From NCBI RefSeq assembly GCF_019510245.1, contig NZ_JAEKKT010000135.1, forward strand, positions 22,671 to 86,670: a stretch of 64,000 nt of DNA, written 5' to 3'. Within the stretch, counting starts at the first letter, position 1. Every line of letters begins with the position of its first letter. The stretch comes from Streptomyces sp. GTDB taxonomy: Bacteria; Actinomycetota; Actinomycetes; Streptomycetales; Streptomycetaceae. Positions 28,192 to 36,401 of this stretch are shown piece by piece. The notes beneath the pieces are model-generated. The model was not told the DNA's origin. It was given only the letters and a program-made list of their open reading frames with translations, and made no database searches. The translations under genes were made by a program, and so were the position numbers.

Positions 28192-29405
28192 GCGAGGCCA
28201 CCCTCCAGCGCGCTCTTCGAGCGGCTGCGCTCCAGGTAGGCGCTCGCCTGGTGGAGTTCGTCCGTGAGGGACTGCACGGTGTTCGCCATCGCCTCGGTCG
28301 CCTGGACCTTGTACGTGTCGATGGCGTCGAGGGTCCGGTAGATCTGCTGGAACGCGGCGCGCAGCGTCTCGGCGCCCACAGCCGGGTCGGCGGCGATGCG
28401 CTGGATCTCCCCGCTCTGGGTCGCGAGCATCTCGGCGTTGCCCCGGATCAGGTCCTCGGTCGTCCCGCGCAACGCGTTGACCTGCTCGATCACCTTCTTC
28501 TGGTTGTCCAGCGCGGAGGCCAGCATGACCGAGATCCGCAGCGCGGAGACGGTGGTGGTGGCGGCGCGCTCGACGCCCTTGATCAGCTCGTCGTTGTTGC
28601 GCCGTACGACGTCCATCGCGAGGTAGCCCTGTGCGGACACCGCGAGCTGGGTGAGCAGGTCCTGGTGCTTCTGCCGGACCGGGAAGAGCACGTCCGCCCG
28701 TACCGCGTCGGCCTCCTGGGGGTCCGTGAGCCGGACGACGTGCTGCTCGACGGCGGTGTCCAGGGCCTGGGTGAGGACGACGTACTCCTGGAGCTTGCCC
28801 ATGGTCTCCCAGAGCCGCACCCGCTCCGTCTGCAACGCCGCGTTGTCCCGCCGCAGTTCGTCCTGGCCGCCGCGCAGCGACCCCACGATCTTGTTCAACG
28901 TCCCCTGCGCCGAGGCGTACTTGGCGACGTGGTCGCGGAGCCTGTTGCCGCCGGGCAGCCGGGAGAGGAACTTGCGGCCCTTGCCCGCGGGCAGGTCGCG
29001 CGGGTCCAGGTCCTCGACGACCCTGCGCAGTTCGACCAGCGAGCCGGCCACCTTGGCCTGGGCGTCACCGCCCTTGTCGGGCAGGCTGCGGACGGCACGC
29101 TCCAGCATGCGGTTGGACTGCGAGGCGGCGGTGCGCATCTCGCCGGCGCCGAGGCCGGTGATCTCGCCGACCTTGCTCGCGAACTCCGGCGAGCGGGCGT
29201 CCAGGGCGGCGAGGTCCCGGACGTAGTCGGAGGCCTTGCGCGCCATGTCCGTACGGACGCCGTCGTCGACGGGCACCAGCCCGCCGGCCTTCTCCCGCGG
29301 CACGGGCGCGACCGCCTCGGGCGGGGTCAGTGTGAAGACGTCCTCGCCGCTCAGCGTGGGCGGGTGCTCGCCGCTGCTCGGCCTCATCTTGTCGAAGTTG
29401 CTCAC
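28188..29405 (-). CDS. TelA/KlaA-family toxic anion resistance protein
   Basis: 405 residues, soluble and almost entirely helical. The TelA signature region includes LDNQKKVIEQVNALRGTTED and TVQSLTDELHQASAYL. The start is GTG with GGGGGA upstream. TelA proteins are linked to tellurite and colicin resistance in the ter context, with unknown biochemistry. It is flanked by two solute-binding-like proteins and a VWA domain, a context that fits an envelope stress module rather than tellurite detoxification as such. Confidence 0.87.
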   Translation of the reverse strand: MSNFDKMRPSSGEHPPTLSGEDVFTLTPPEAVAPVPREKAGGLVPVDDGVRTDMARKASDYVRDLAALDARSPEFASKVGEITGLGAGEMRTAASQSNRMLERAVRSLPDKGGDAQAKVAGSLVELRRVVEDLDPRDLPAGKGRKFLSRLPGGNRLRDHVAKYASAQGTLNKIVGSLRGGQDELRRDNAALQTERVRLWETMGKLQEYVVLTQALDTAVEQHVVRLTDPQEADAVRADVLFPVRQKHQDLLTQLAVSAQGYLAMDVVRRNNDELIKGVERAATTTVSALRISVMLASALDNQKKVIEQVNALRGTTEDLIRGNAEMLATQSGEIQRIAADPAVGAETLRAAFQQIYRTLDAIDTYKVQATEAMANTVQSLTDELHQASAYLERSRSKSALEGGLA

Positions 29406-29418
29406 AGGGTCCCCCGGG

Positions 29419-30495
29419 TCAGCCGCGCGCCCGGCGGGCCATCTCGTGCAGCACCGCGGAGGTGGGCACGGGCGCCTGCCGGACGCCGGTCAGTGTCTGG
29501 TTGAGGTAGGCGGCGCGGTCGGCGGTGTCCCTGACGAACTCGGCGGAGTCGCCCTGGGGCCGGAAGCCGTGCTTGACGGCGAGCCTGCGCAGGGTGGGGT
29601 CGGTGCTGAGGAGTTCGCCGAGCTGCCGGCCGGCGTCGTCCAGCGGCACGATGGTGTGGTCGCTGTTGACCGTGGTGTCCGGGTAGAGGACGACGAGGTC
29701 GCCGGCGTCGTGCTGCTCCGCGAGCAGCGACACCACCTGCGACTCGTACAGGCACACCAGCGGGTTGCCGGCGCCGCTGATGAAGTCCCTGAACACCGAG
29801 TCGCTGCTGGGCTGCTGCGCCCCCTGCACGCTGACCAGCTGGTGCAGCAGCGGCGCGGTCCTCGCGACGTCGCCGTCGCTCGCCACGACCCTTCCCCCGT
29901 TGGCGACATAGGAGGCGGCGGCGAGGTACAGCGCGCCGGAGTTGGAGGTCTCCGGGTCGGTACTGGTGATGAACAGCGTCCCGGTCAGCTCCCCGTGGGC
30001 CTTCGCCCCCTTGAGCTGCTGCCAGGTCCGGTCGTGCCGGGCGGCGTCCAGGTAGGCGGCCATCCTCAGGGTCCCCTTGCCCTTGCCGTCGAGTACGGCG
30101 AGCCCGTTGGCGGCCAGCACCTGGGCCGCGCTGCGGTGGGCGACCACGACGAGGGGCGAGTAGAAGGGGCGGGGGAGGGGCTGCCGGGCGTGGTACTTCT
30201 CGGCCAGCGTGTCGGCCGGGGCCGAGCTGGACGGGAAGGCGAAGTCGTAGCCCTTCAGGTCCAGATCCTCCATGGCCCAGGATCCGGACGCCTCCGTCTT
30301 CACGGTGTAGCCCTTGGCGGCGAGGGCTTTCACCACATCGGGATCGGCGAAGAAGTCCGACTTCTCCGAACCGATCACACCGCGCACGGTCTTCGTTGCC
30401 GTGCCCTTGTCATCCCCTTGCCGGCCTGCGACGACGGCAGCCACCACGCCACCGATCAGCAGCACCGCGAGGACGATTCCCGCGATACGTCTCAC
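29419..30495 (-). CDS. Membrane-anchored solute-binding-like protein
   Basis: 358 residues from GTG at 30495 (start VRRIAGIVLAVLLIGG), giving an N-terminal membrane helix or signal followed by a type-2 periplasmic binding fold (VIGSEKSDFFADPDVVKALA, LFITSTDPETSNSGALYLA, AGNPLVCLYESQ). The open frame extends to 30624 but the added 43 residues are low-complexity and have no signal. It is the first gene of the TelA operon, 13 bases before telA. It shares the binding-fold pattern of the VWA lipoprotein downstream but lacks the VWA domain. Ligand unknown. Confidence 0.75.
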   Translation of the reverse strand: MRRIAGIVLAVLLIGGVVAAVVAGRQGDDKGTATKTVRGVIGSEKSDFFADPDVVKALAAKGYTVKTEASGSWAMEDLDLKGYDFAFPSSSAPADTLAEKYHARQPLPRPFYSPLVVVAHRSAAQVLAANGLAVLDGKGKGTLRMAAYLDAARHDRTWQQLKGAKAHGELTGTLFITSTDPETSNSGALYLAAASYVANGGRVVASDGDVARTAPLLHQLVSVQGAQQPSSDSVFRDFISGAGNPLVCLYESQVVSLLAEQHDAGDLVVLYPDTTVNSDHTIVPLDDAGRQLGELLSTDPTLRRLAVKHGFRPQGDSAEFVRDTADRAAYLNQTLTGVRQAPVPTSAVLHEMARRARG

Positions 30496-30624
30496 GTGGG
30501 GGAGAGTGCTCCCGGAATCCCTCAGTCCTGGGTGGAACGGGTGAACGAGGGGTGAAGGGGGCGCCCCGGAACGAAACCGGAGCGCCGAAGTCCGCCGGGC
30601 GCCGTCAGGAGTGTCCTGTGGCAA

Positions 30625-30662
30625 CCCGGTCCGCGCGTCGCTGCGGGAGCGCGCGGACCGGG
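30625..30662 (-). terminator. Hairpin after the gene at 30679-31086
   Basis: Thirteen-bp arms CCCGGTCCGCGCG (30625-30637) and CGCGCGGACCGGG (30650-30662) with a twelve-base loop. It lies just after the stop of the minus-strand gene and before the TelA operon. Confidence 0.65.
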
Positions 30663-30678
30663 GCCGTTCGGGGGTGGG

Positions 30679-31086
30679 TCAGCCGGCCGTGGTGAGTTCC
30701 GTGGCCGCCGCGTGGGCGTCCATGCGTTCCGCCGCGAGGATCGCGGCCGCGGTGTCCGCGCGGGACGCCGCGACCAGCAGGGCGCGGCCGGCGACGGCAT
30801 GCGCGCGCTCGTGGAGCGCGGCCGGCTCCCGGGCCGCCGCCATGGATGCGCGGACCGGCGTACGCCCGCCCCGCAGCCGGGCCACCTGCTCGGCCAGCCG
30901 GGTCGCGGCGGCGTCGAGGTCGGTGGACGGCGTGAGTGCGCGCAGCTCGTCGGTGACGGCGAGCAGCGCGGCGAGGTGTCCGGCGAGCTGGATGTCCAGC
31001 TCCTCCTCGCGCGTCCGGTGGGGGAAGTCGGAAGAGGGGCCGGCCATCGTGCTGTGGACCGACTTGGTGCGGATCGGCTCGTACAT
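30679..31086 (-). CDS. Small Ala-rich helical hypothetical protein
   Basis: 135 residues, soluble, no cysteine. AGGAGG precedes the ATG by ten bases. An acidic N-terminus (REEELDIQLAGHLAALLAVT) is followed by Ala/Arg/Leu helices. Family not recognised beyond being of a type I remember in Streptomyces. It has its own promoter region and terminator, so it is probably monocistronic. Confidence 0.65.
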   Translation of the reverse strand: MYEPIRTKSVHSTMAGPSSDFPHRTREEELDIQLAGHLAALLAVTDELRALTPSTDLDAAATRLAEQVARLRGGRTPVRASMAAAREPAALHERAHAVAGRALLVAASRADTAAAILAAERMDAHAAATELTTAG

Positions 31087-31179
31087 GGGAGATGGCCTCC
31101 TGTGCTCTGACAGGAAGCCATCCTAGCTTAGATTTCGTCTAAAGTTGACCCGGGTCACGGAGGGTGGTCCGGCGGGTGC

Positions 31180-32391
31180 CTAGGGCTGCCCGTACCCGTC
31201 CAGGAACCGGCCGATCCGGGTGATCGCGTCCCGCAGATCGCCGACCGTCGGCAGGGTCACCACCCGGAAGTGGTCCGGCTCCGGCCAGTTGAAGCCGGTG
31301 CCCTGGACGACCATGATCTTCTCCTGCCGCAGCAGGTCGAGGACCATCTGCCGGTCGTCCTTGATCTTGAAGACCTGGGGGTCGAGGCGCGGGAAGAGGT
31401 ACAGCGCGCCCTTGGGGCGGACGCAGCTCACGCCCGGGATCTGGGTGAGCAGGTCGTAGGCGAGGTCCACCTGCTCCTTCAGCCGCCCGCCCGGCAGTAC
31501 GAGGTCGTTGATCGTCTGGCGTCCGCTGAGCGCGGCCACGACCCCGTGCTGACCGGGCATGTTCGCGCACAGCCGCATGTTCGCGAGGATCGTGAGGCCC
31601 TCGATGTAGGACTCGGCGTGCGCCCGGGGCCCGGAGACGGACATCCAGCCGACCCGGTAGCCGGCCACCCGGTACGCCTTGGACATGCCGTTGAAGGTGA
31701 GTGTGAGGAGATCCGGCGCGATGGCGGCGGTCGGGGTGTGCGTGGTGCCGTCGTAGAGGATCTTGTCGTAGATCTCGTCCGAGCAGACGAGCAGGTTGTG
31801 GCGCCGGGCGATGTCGGTCAGCCCGCGCAGCATCGCCTCGTCGTACACCGCGCCCGTCGGGTTGTTCGGGTTGATGATGACGATCGCCTTGGTGCGGTCG
31901 GTGACCTTGCGCTCGACGTCGGCGAGGTCGGGCATCCAGTCCGACTGCTCGTCGCAGCGGTAGTGCACGGCCGTGCCGCCGGACAGGGAGACGGCCGCGG
32001 TCCACAGCGGGTAGTCGGGGGCCGGGACCAGGACCTCGTCGCCGTCGTCCAGGAGGGCCTGCATCGCCATCACGATCAGCTCGGAGACGCCGTTGCCGAT
32101 GAAGACGTGCTCGACGTCGGTCTCGATGCCGATGGTCTGGTTGTGCATGACGACCGCCCGCCGGGCCGCCAGCAGGCCCTTCGCGTCGCCGTAGCCGTGC
32201 GCCGAGGAGACGTTCCGGAGGATGTCCTCCAGGATCTCCGGGGGGCACTCGAAGCCGAAGGCGGCCGGGTTGCCGGTGTTGAGCTTGAGGATGCGGTGTC
32301 CTGCCGCCTCGAGCCGCATCGCCTCCTCCAGAACCGGACCCCGGATCTCGTAACAGACATTGGCGAGCTTCGTCGACTGGATCACCTGCAT
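31180..32391 (-). CDS. Class I PLP aminotransferase (AlaA-like)
   Basis: 403 residues, fold-type I aminotransferase. The PLP lysine is in FNGMSKAYRVAGYRVGW, with the substrate motifs NPNNPTGAVYDE and VCSDEIYDKILYDG, and NTGNPAAFGF at the N-terminus, closest to the AlaA glutamate-pyruvate group. Cytoplasmic. A TAAGCT hexamer six bases before the ATG and no Shine-Dalgarno suggest a leaderless transcript. It converts between pyruvate/glutamate and alanine/2-oxoglutarate; substrate specificity is inferred. Confidence 0.9.
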   Translation of the reverse strand: MQVIQSTKLANVCYEIRGPVLEEAMRLEAAGHRILKLNTGNPAAFGFECPPEILEDILRNVSSAHGYGDAKGLLAARRAVVMHNQTIGIETDVEHVFIGNGVSELIVMAMQALLDDGDEVLVPAPDYPLWTAAVSLSGGTAVHYRCDEQSDWMPDLADVERKVTDRTKAIVIINPNNPTGAVYDEAMLRGLTDIARRHNLLVCSDEIYDKILYDGTTHTPTAAIAPDLLTLTFNGMSKAYRVAGYRVGWMSVSGPRAHAESYIEGLTILANMRLCANMPGQHGVVAALSGRQTINDLVLPGGRLKEQVDLAYDLLTQIPGVSCVRPKGALYLFPRLDPQVFKIKDDRQMVLDLLRQEKIMVVQGTGFNWPEPDHFRVVTLPTVGDLRDAITRIGRFLDGYGQP

Positions 32392-32546
32392 GCCGTGAGC
32401 TTACGGCGCGGTAACGCCCGCCGACCCGTGTTTTCCACCACTTGAGATGCAGGTGGGGGACGTCCGGGGGGCAGCCGGAGCCCGGGCGGGGCTCGGCGGT
32501 TTGGCCTGTTATCGCCGGTAGCTGTCTCAAAGGCCCCTCCCCTCCC

Positions 32547-32552
32547 TACAAT
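32547..32552 (+). promoter_or_regulatory. -10-like hexamer of a probably leaderless gene
   Basis: TACAAT lies eight bases before the ATG at 32561. The interval has no purine-rich ribosome site. No convincing -35 was seen. Confidence 0.45.
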
Positions 32553-32560
32553 CCGCGTCC

Positions 32561-33241
32561 ATGCCGAGACCTGCCGAGGACGAGACCGGGGCGCCCAGCG
32601 TCTACCGACCCGAGGGTGAACCGGCCCCTGCCTACGAGGGGTACCGGGACCCGGCGGCCGCGCACGGCTGGCTCAACGCCTACGACGAGACGCGCGAGCT
32701 GCCGACGATCGCGCCCGCCGCGCCCGCCGCGCCCGCCGCGCCGGACGTGCCGGGCGCACCGGGTCCGGGCCGGGCGGAACGGCGACGGCAGGCGCGCGGG
32801 GCGCGCGGCCGGCGCGGCACGTACGTCGTCGCCGCGGCGGGAGCGGTGGGCGCCGCGTCCGTACTCGCGCTGATCACCGGCCTCCCCTTCTCCTCTTCCT
32901 CCTCGTCGCCGGCCGACGGCACACCGGCCGGCCAGAACCGCACGAAGCACACGACGGACGACTCGCCGGCCGCGGCGGCGCCCGAGCAGAGCCAGCGCAC
33001 CGCGTCCGCCGCCCCGCCGACATCGGCCGCGCCGGCCGCCGCGCCTGCCACGACCGCCCCGCCGGCCCGGTCCGCCGCGTCCGCGAGTGTCGCCCCCGAC
33101 GCCTCGCCGAGCGCCACCGCGACCCGCGGGGCGAGCACCGCGCCGTCGTCGACCGCCACGACCGGCACCCCCGCGCCGACTCCGACGGGCGGCGGCCACG
33201 GTTGGGGGCACGGGAGGGGTGGCGGCGGCAGATCCCATTAG
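32561..33241 (+). CDS. Hypothetical single-pass membrane protein with Ala/Ser/Thr/Pro-rich exterior
   Basis: 226 residues. A cytoplasmic N-terminal third with acidic motifs, a basic stop (RRRQARGARGRRG), one helix (TYVVAAAGAVGAASVLALIT) and a low-complexity, probably glycosylated extracellular tail ending in Gly/His (GGGHGWGHGRGGGG). A TACAAT hexamer eight bases before the ATG and no ribosome site suggest a leaderless mRNA. No domain recognised. Confidence 0.7.
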   Translation: MPRPAEDETGAPSVYRPEGEPAPAYEGYRDPAAAHGWLNAYDETRELPTIAPAAPAAPAAPDVPGAPGPGRAERRRQARGARGRRGTYVVAAAGAVGAASVLALITGLPFSSSSSSPADGTPAGQNRTKHTTDDSPAAAAPEQSQRTASAAPPTSAAPAAAPATTAPPARSAASASVAPDASPSATATRGASTAPSSTATTGTPAPTPTGGGHGWGHGRGGGGRSH

Positions 33242-33293
33242 GGAAGGCTCCGGGCCCGGACGCTGCCCAAGTCCTCGCCCAAATAGGTAAGTT

Positions 33294-33315
33294 GGCCCCT
33301 TCGGCGGAAGGGGCC
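33294..33315 (+). terminator. Hairpin after the gene at 32561-33241
   Basis: Perfect 9-bp stem GGCCCCTTC / GAAGGGGCC with loop GGCG, 53 bases after the stop codon. Confidence 0.65.
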
Positions 33316-33317
33316 GC

Positions 33318-33868
33318 ATGGAGTTCTCGCTGCTCGACGACGAACCCGCCGGCGGATCGGACGGGGATCTGCCCGGCGCCGGACGGGCTGCCCGGCGGCC
33401 GGCGAAGCTGCTGCACGACTCCCGGTCGGCCACCCCGCTGACACTCGCCGTGGACGCAGGCAGCCGGGGCGGGCGGGCGGCGCTGCGCACACCCTCGGCG
33501 CCGAGTGGGTGGAGGCGGCCCCGCACCGGCCCCGGCGGATGCCCGTCGAGGCGGACGACGAAGAACACGGCGGAGCCGTCGAAGAGGCCCCCGTCCCGCC
33601 GGGCCGCCGGATCGGCGAACCCCGCGTCCCGTTCCGTTCCGCGTGTGACGTCGGACATCACTTGGTCCGCAGGACGGGTGGAGAGGATCCGGCCGGCTGC
33701 CGGGCAGCTCTGGGCCACCGGGACGTCCGGGCATGCCGACGCCGCCTGCGCGGAAATCCGCCAACGCCGTTCCTGAAACAGCTCCTTGCCCGTGCGGCCG
33801 CTTGGGTTGAGAATGTGCATGACAATCAGCGGGTGGCCGGAAGATCTCCGGTCACCCTCGTCGTATAG
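33318..33868 (+). pseudogene. Frameshifted remnant of an unrecognised gene
   Basis: This 640-base gap before the protease has no intact gene. A frame opens at 33318 with MEFSLLDDEPAGGSDGD and degrades after about 60 codons. A second frame, shifted by two, is then gene-like from about 33480 (HTLGAEWVEAAPHRPRRMPV, GRRIGEPRVPF) to 33868. Joined across a frameshift near 33460-33490 they would make one protein of about 180 residues. Family not recognised. Confidence 0.4.
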
Positions 33869-33881
33869 AGGGGACCCCCAC

Positions 33882-34715
33882 ATGAACAAGCCTCTCGTCG
33901 CCGCGCTCGCCTCCCTGGCCATCACCGGGATCGGCACGGCTCCGGCGGTCGCCGCGCCGCAGACGGCCAAGGCCGCGGCGGTGACCGTCAACTTCGCGGG
34001 CACCGTCTCGCTCAGCAACTGCTCCGGCTCCGTCATCCGCTTCCCGAACTCCGCGGACAGCGACCCGGCGCTGGTCCTCACCAACGGCCACTGCCTGGAA
34101 ACCGGCTTCCCGGAGCCCGGCGAGGTCATCACCGGCCAGTCCTCCAGCCGTACCTTCGGGCTGCTGAACTCCTCCGGCACCAGGGTCGCCACGCTCCGCG
34201 CCAACCAGGTCGTCTACTCGACGATGACCGACACCGACATCACGATCTACCGCACCACCACGACGTACGCGGCGATCAAGAGCTCCTACGGCATCAGCCC
34301 GCTCACCGTCAGCGCCGCCCACCCCGTCGCCGGCACCGCCATCAAGGTCGTCTCCGGGTACTGGAAGACGATCTACAGCTGCAACATCGACGGGTTCGTG
34401 TACCGGCTCAAGGAGGGCGACTGGACCTGGAAGGACTCGGTCCGCTACACCTCCGCGTGCAACACGATCGGGGGGACGTCGGGGTCGCCGGTGATCGACA
34501 CCAGCACGGGGCAGGTCGTCGCCGTCAACAACACCGGCAACGAGGACGGGGAGCGGTGCACCGTCGACAACCCGTGCGAGGTGGACGCGAACGGGAACGT
34601 CACGGTTCGGCAGGGGATCAACTACGCGGAGGAGACGTACCTCATTCCGGCGTGCTTCACGACGGGGAATGTGCTGAACCTGAGTGCGAGTGGTTGCACC
34701 CTGCCCAAGCCGTAG
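33882..34715 (+). CDS. Secreted trypsin-like serine protease
   Basis: 277 residues. A signal peptide (LASLAITGIGTAPAVAAPQT) precedes a chymotrypsin-fold domain with the triad His in LTNGHCLE, Asp in MTDTDITIY and Ser in GGTSGSPVID. Four or more cysteines are paired as in secreted proteases. GAGGGG lies before the ATG. The upstream frame back to 33786 is not coding. Expected to act outside the cell on proteins; specificity is not predictable. It is followed by a palindromic repeat rather than a clear terminator. Confidence 0.9.
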   Translation: MNKPLVAALASLAITGIGTAPAVAAPQTAKAAAVTVNFAGTVSLSNCSGSVIRFPNSADSDPALVLTNGHCLETGFPEPGEVITGQSSSRTFGLLNSSGTRVATLRANQVVYSTMTDTDITIYRTTTTYAAIKSSYGISPLTVSAAHPVAGTAIKVVSGYWKTIYSCNIDGFVYRLKEGDWTWKDSVRYTSACNTIGGTSGSPVIDTSTGQVVAVNNTGNEDGERCTVDNPCEVDANGNVTVRQGINYAEETYLIPACFTTGNVLNLSASGCTLPKP

Positions 34716-34751
34716 CGTTCCGCTGGGGGCGCCGTTTTCGGGTGCCGCGCC

Positions 34752-34794
34752 GTGGGGGCTGGTCGCGCAGTTCCTCGCGCCCCTAAAGGGGCGC
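34752..34794. repeat. Short palindromic repeat, copy A (at the end of the D-aminoacylase gene)
   Basis: A 43-base unit beginning GTGGGGGCTGGTCGCGCAG and ending in the hairpin GCGCCCC-TAAA-GGGGCGC. The same unit recurs at 38568-38609 and 51987-52029, with an inverted copy at 52050-52083. Here it supplies the stop codon of the minus-strand gene from its loop. Confidence 0.8.
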
Positions 34795-36393
34795 CCTTCG
34801 TACCGCTCGTCCAGCCAGTACGTCCGTTCTGTGGCCGTCCTCGATCACGAAGCGGCCGTCGATCAGGACGTGTGGGATGCCTGTCGGCGGCCGGCGGGGG
34901 TTCTCGAACGTCGAGCCTGCCGCGACCGTCCGTGGGTCGAAGAGGACGACGTCGGCGCGGTAGCCCTCGCGGATCAGGCCGCGGTCCGGCAGGCGCAGCC
35001 GGGCCGCGGGGCGGGCGGTGAGGTGGGCGACGCACTCCTCCAGGGAGAGCACGCCCAGCTCCCGTACGTAGTGGCCGAGGTAGTGCGGGAACGTGCCGTA
35101 GGCGCGGGGGTGGGGTTTCGTGCCCTGGAGGATGCCGTCCGACCCGCCCGTGTGGACCGGGTGGCGCATGATCGTGCGGACGTTCTCCTCGTGGCCGACG
35201 TGCTGGAGGATCGTGGTGCTCAGGCGGTCGGTGACCAGGAGGCGGCGGGCCGTCGTCCAGGGGGACTCGCCGCGGGCGTCCGCCGACTCCTGGACCGTAC
35301 GGCCGACGAACTCCGCCAGCGCGGGGTCGCCCACGCCCGAGACCTCGATGGTGTCCCACTCGATGGGCACCCCGTGGCAGCCGTCGGAGCCGACGGCCTC
35401 CAGGTGGTGGCGGATGCGACCGGCCGTCTCGTCGTCCGCCAGGCGGGCGAGGGCCGCCGCCGGGCCGCCCTCGTTGGCCCAGCTCGGCAGCATCGCCGCG
35501 AGCGTCGTGCTGCCGGGGGTGTAGGGATAGGTGTCGAGGGTGATGTCGGCGCCGGCGGCGAGGGCCTTGTCGAGGAGGGCCAGCAGTTCGGGGGCCCGGC
35601 CCTTGTTCACGCCGAAGTTCATGGTGGCGTGGGCCAGATGGAGCGGGCAGTCCGCCTCCCGGGCCAGGGCCACCATCTCCGCGTACGCCTCCAGCGCGCC
35701 GGCCCCGTACGAGCGGTGGTGCGGGCAGTAGTAGCCGCCGTACTCCGCCACCACCCGGCACAGCTCGGTCAGTTCGGCGTCCGGCGCGTACATGCCGGGG
35801 GTGTAGGTGAGGCCGGAGGACAGGCCGACCGCGCCCTGGGCCATGCCCTCGGCCACCAGCCGGCGCATGTGGTCCAGCTCCGCCGGGGTCGCCGCCCGGT
35901 CCTCCCAGCCGACGGCGAGCGCGCGGACCGTGCCCTGGGGGACGAGGTAGGCCGCGTTGACGGCGATGCCGCGGTCGAGGCGGTCCAGGTACTCGCCCAC
36001 CGACCGCCAGTCGAAGTCGATGTCCTCGCCTGAGCCGTTCCAGCCGGCGATCGCGCTGCGGACCTCCGCCAGCGTGCGGTCGTCTACCGGGGCGTACGAA
36101 AGCCCGTCCTGGCCCAGCACTTCCAGGGTCACCCCCTGCGCGGCCTTCGCGCTGTGGTCGGGGTCGCGCAGCAGGGCCAGGTCGCTGTGGGCGTGCATGT
36201 CGACGAAGCCGGGGGAGAGGACCAGGCCCTCCGCGTCCAGCTCGCGCATCGCGCGCGGGCGCTGGCAGCCCGCCGCCGCGGCCTCCTTGACGATCGACAC
36301 GATCCGGCCGCCGTCGATCACCACGTCGGCGCGGTAGGAGGGTTCCCCGCTCCCGTCGACGACGTCCGCGTCCCGGATGACGAGCTGCTCCAC
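34783..36393 (-). CDS. N-acyl-D-amino-acid deacylase (D-aminoacylase)
   Basis: 536-residue metal amidohydrolase releasing free D-amino acids from N-acyl-D-amino acids. The metal motif HAH (His67, His69) lies in FVDMHAHSDL; later motifs are SSGLTYTPGMYA, PHHRSYG and HATMNFG. The start GTG at 36393 has AGGAGG upstream and gives VEQLVIRDADVVDGSG; the frame stays open to 37380 but that part overlaps the dehydratase gene and is not coding. The stop TAG lies in the loop of a palindromic repeat, and the last residues (AGRAVRRAPL) are repeat-derived. Operon with the dehydratase upstream. Confidence 0.9.
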   Translation of the reverse strand: MEQLVIRDADVVDGSGEPSYRADVVIDGGRIVSIVKEAAAAGCQRPRAMRELDAEGLVLSPGFVDMHAHSDLALLRDPDHSAKAAQGVTLEVLGQDGLSYAPVDDRTLAEVRSAIAGWNGSGEDIDFDWRSVGEYLDRLDRGIAVNAAYLVPQGTVRALAVGWEDRAATPAELDHMRRLVAEGMAQGAVGLSSGLTYTPGMYAPDAELTELCRVVAEYGGYYCPHHRSYGAGALEAYAEMVALAREADCPLHLAHATMNFGVNKGRAPELLALLDKALAAGADITLDTYPYTPGSTTLAAMLPSWANEGGPAAALARLADDETAGRIRHHLEAVGSDGCHGVPIEWDTIEVSGVGDPALAEFVGRTVQESADARGESPWTTARRLLVTDRLSTTILQHVGHEENVRTIMRHPVHTGGSDGILQGTKPHPRAYGTFPHYLGHYVRELGVLSLEECVAHLTARPAARLRLPDRGLIREGYRADVVLFDPRTVAAGSTFENPRRPPTGIPHVLIDGRFVIEDGHRTDVLAGRAVRRAPL

Positions 36394-36401
36394 GGTCCCT
36401 C

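Noticed and set aside
29236..30555. Plus-strand open frame across the TelA operon head
   Set aside because: Antisense to the binding-fold gene, composition biased, no family pattern.
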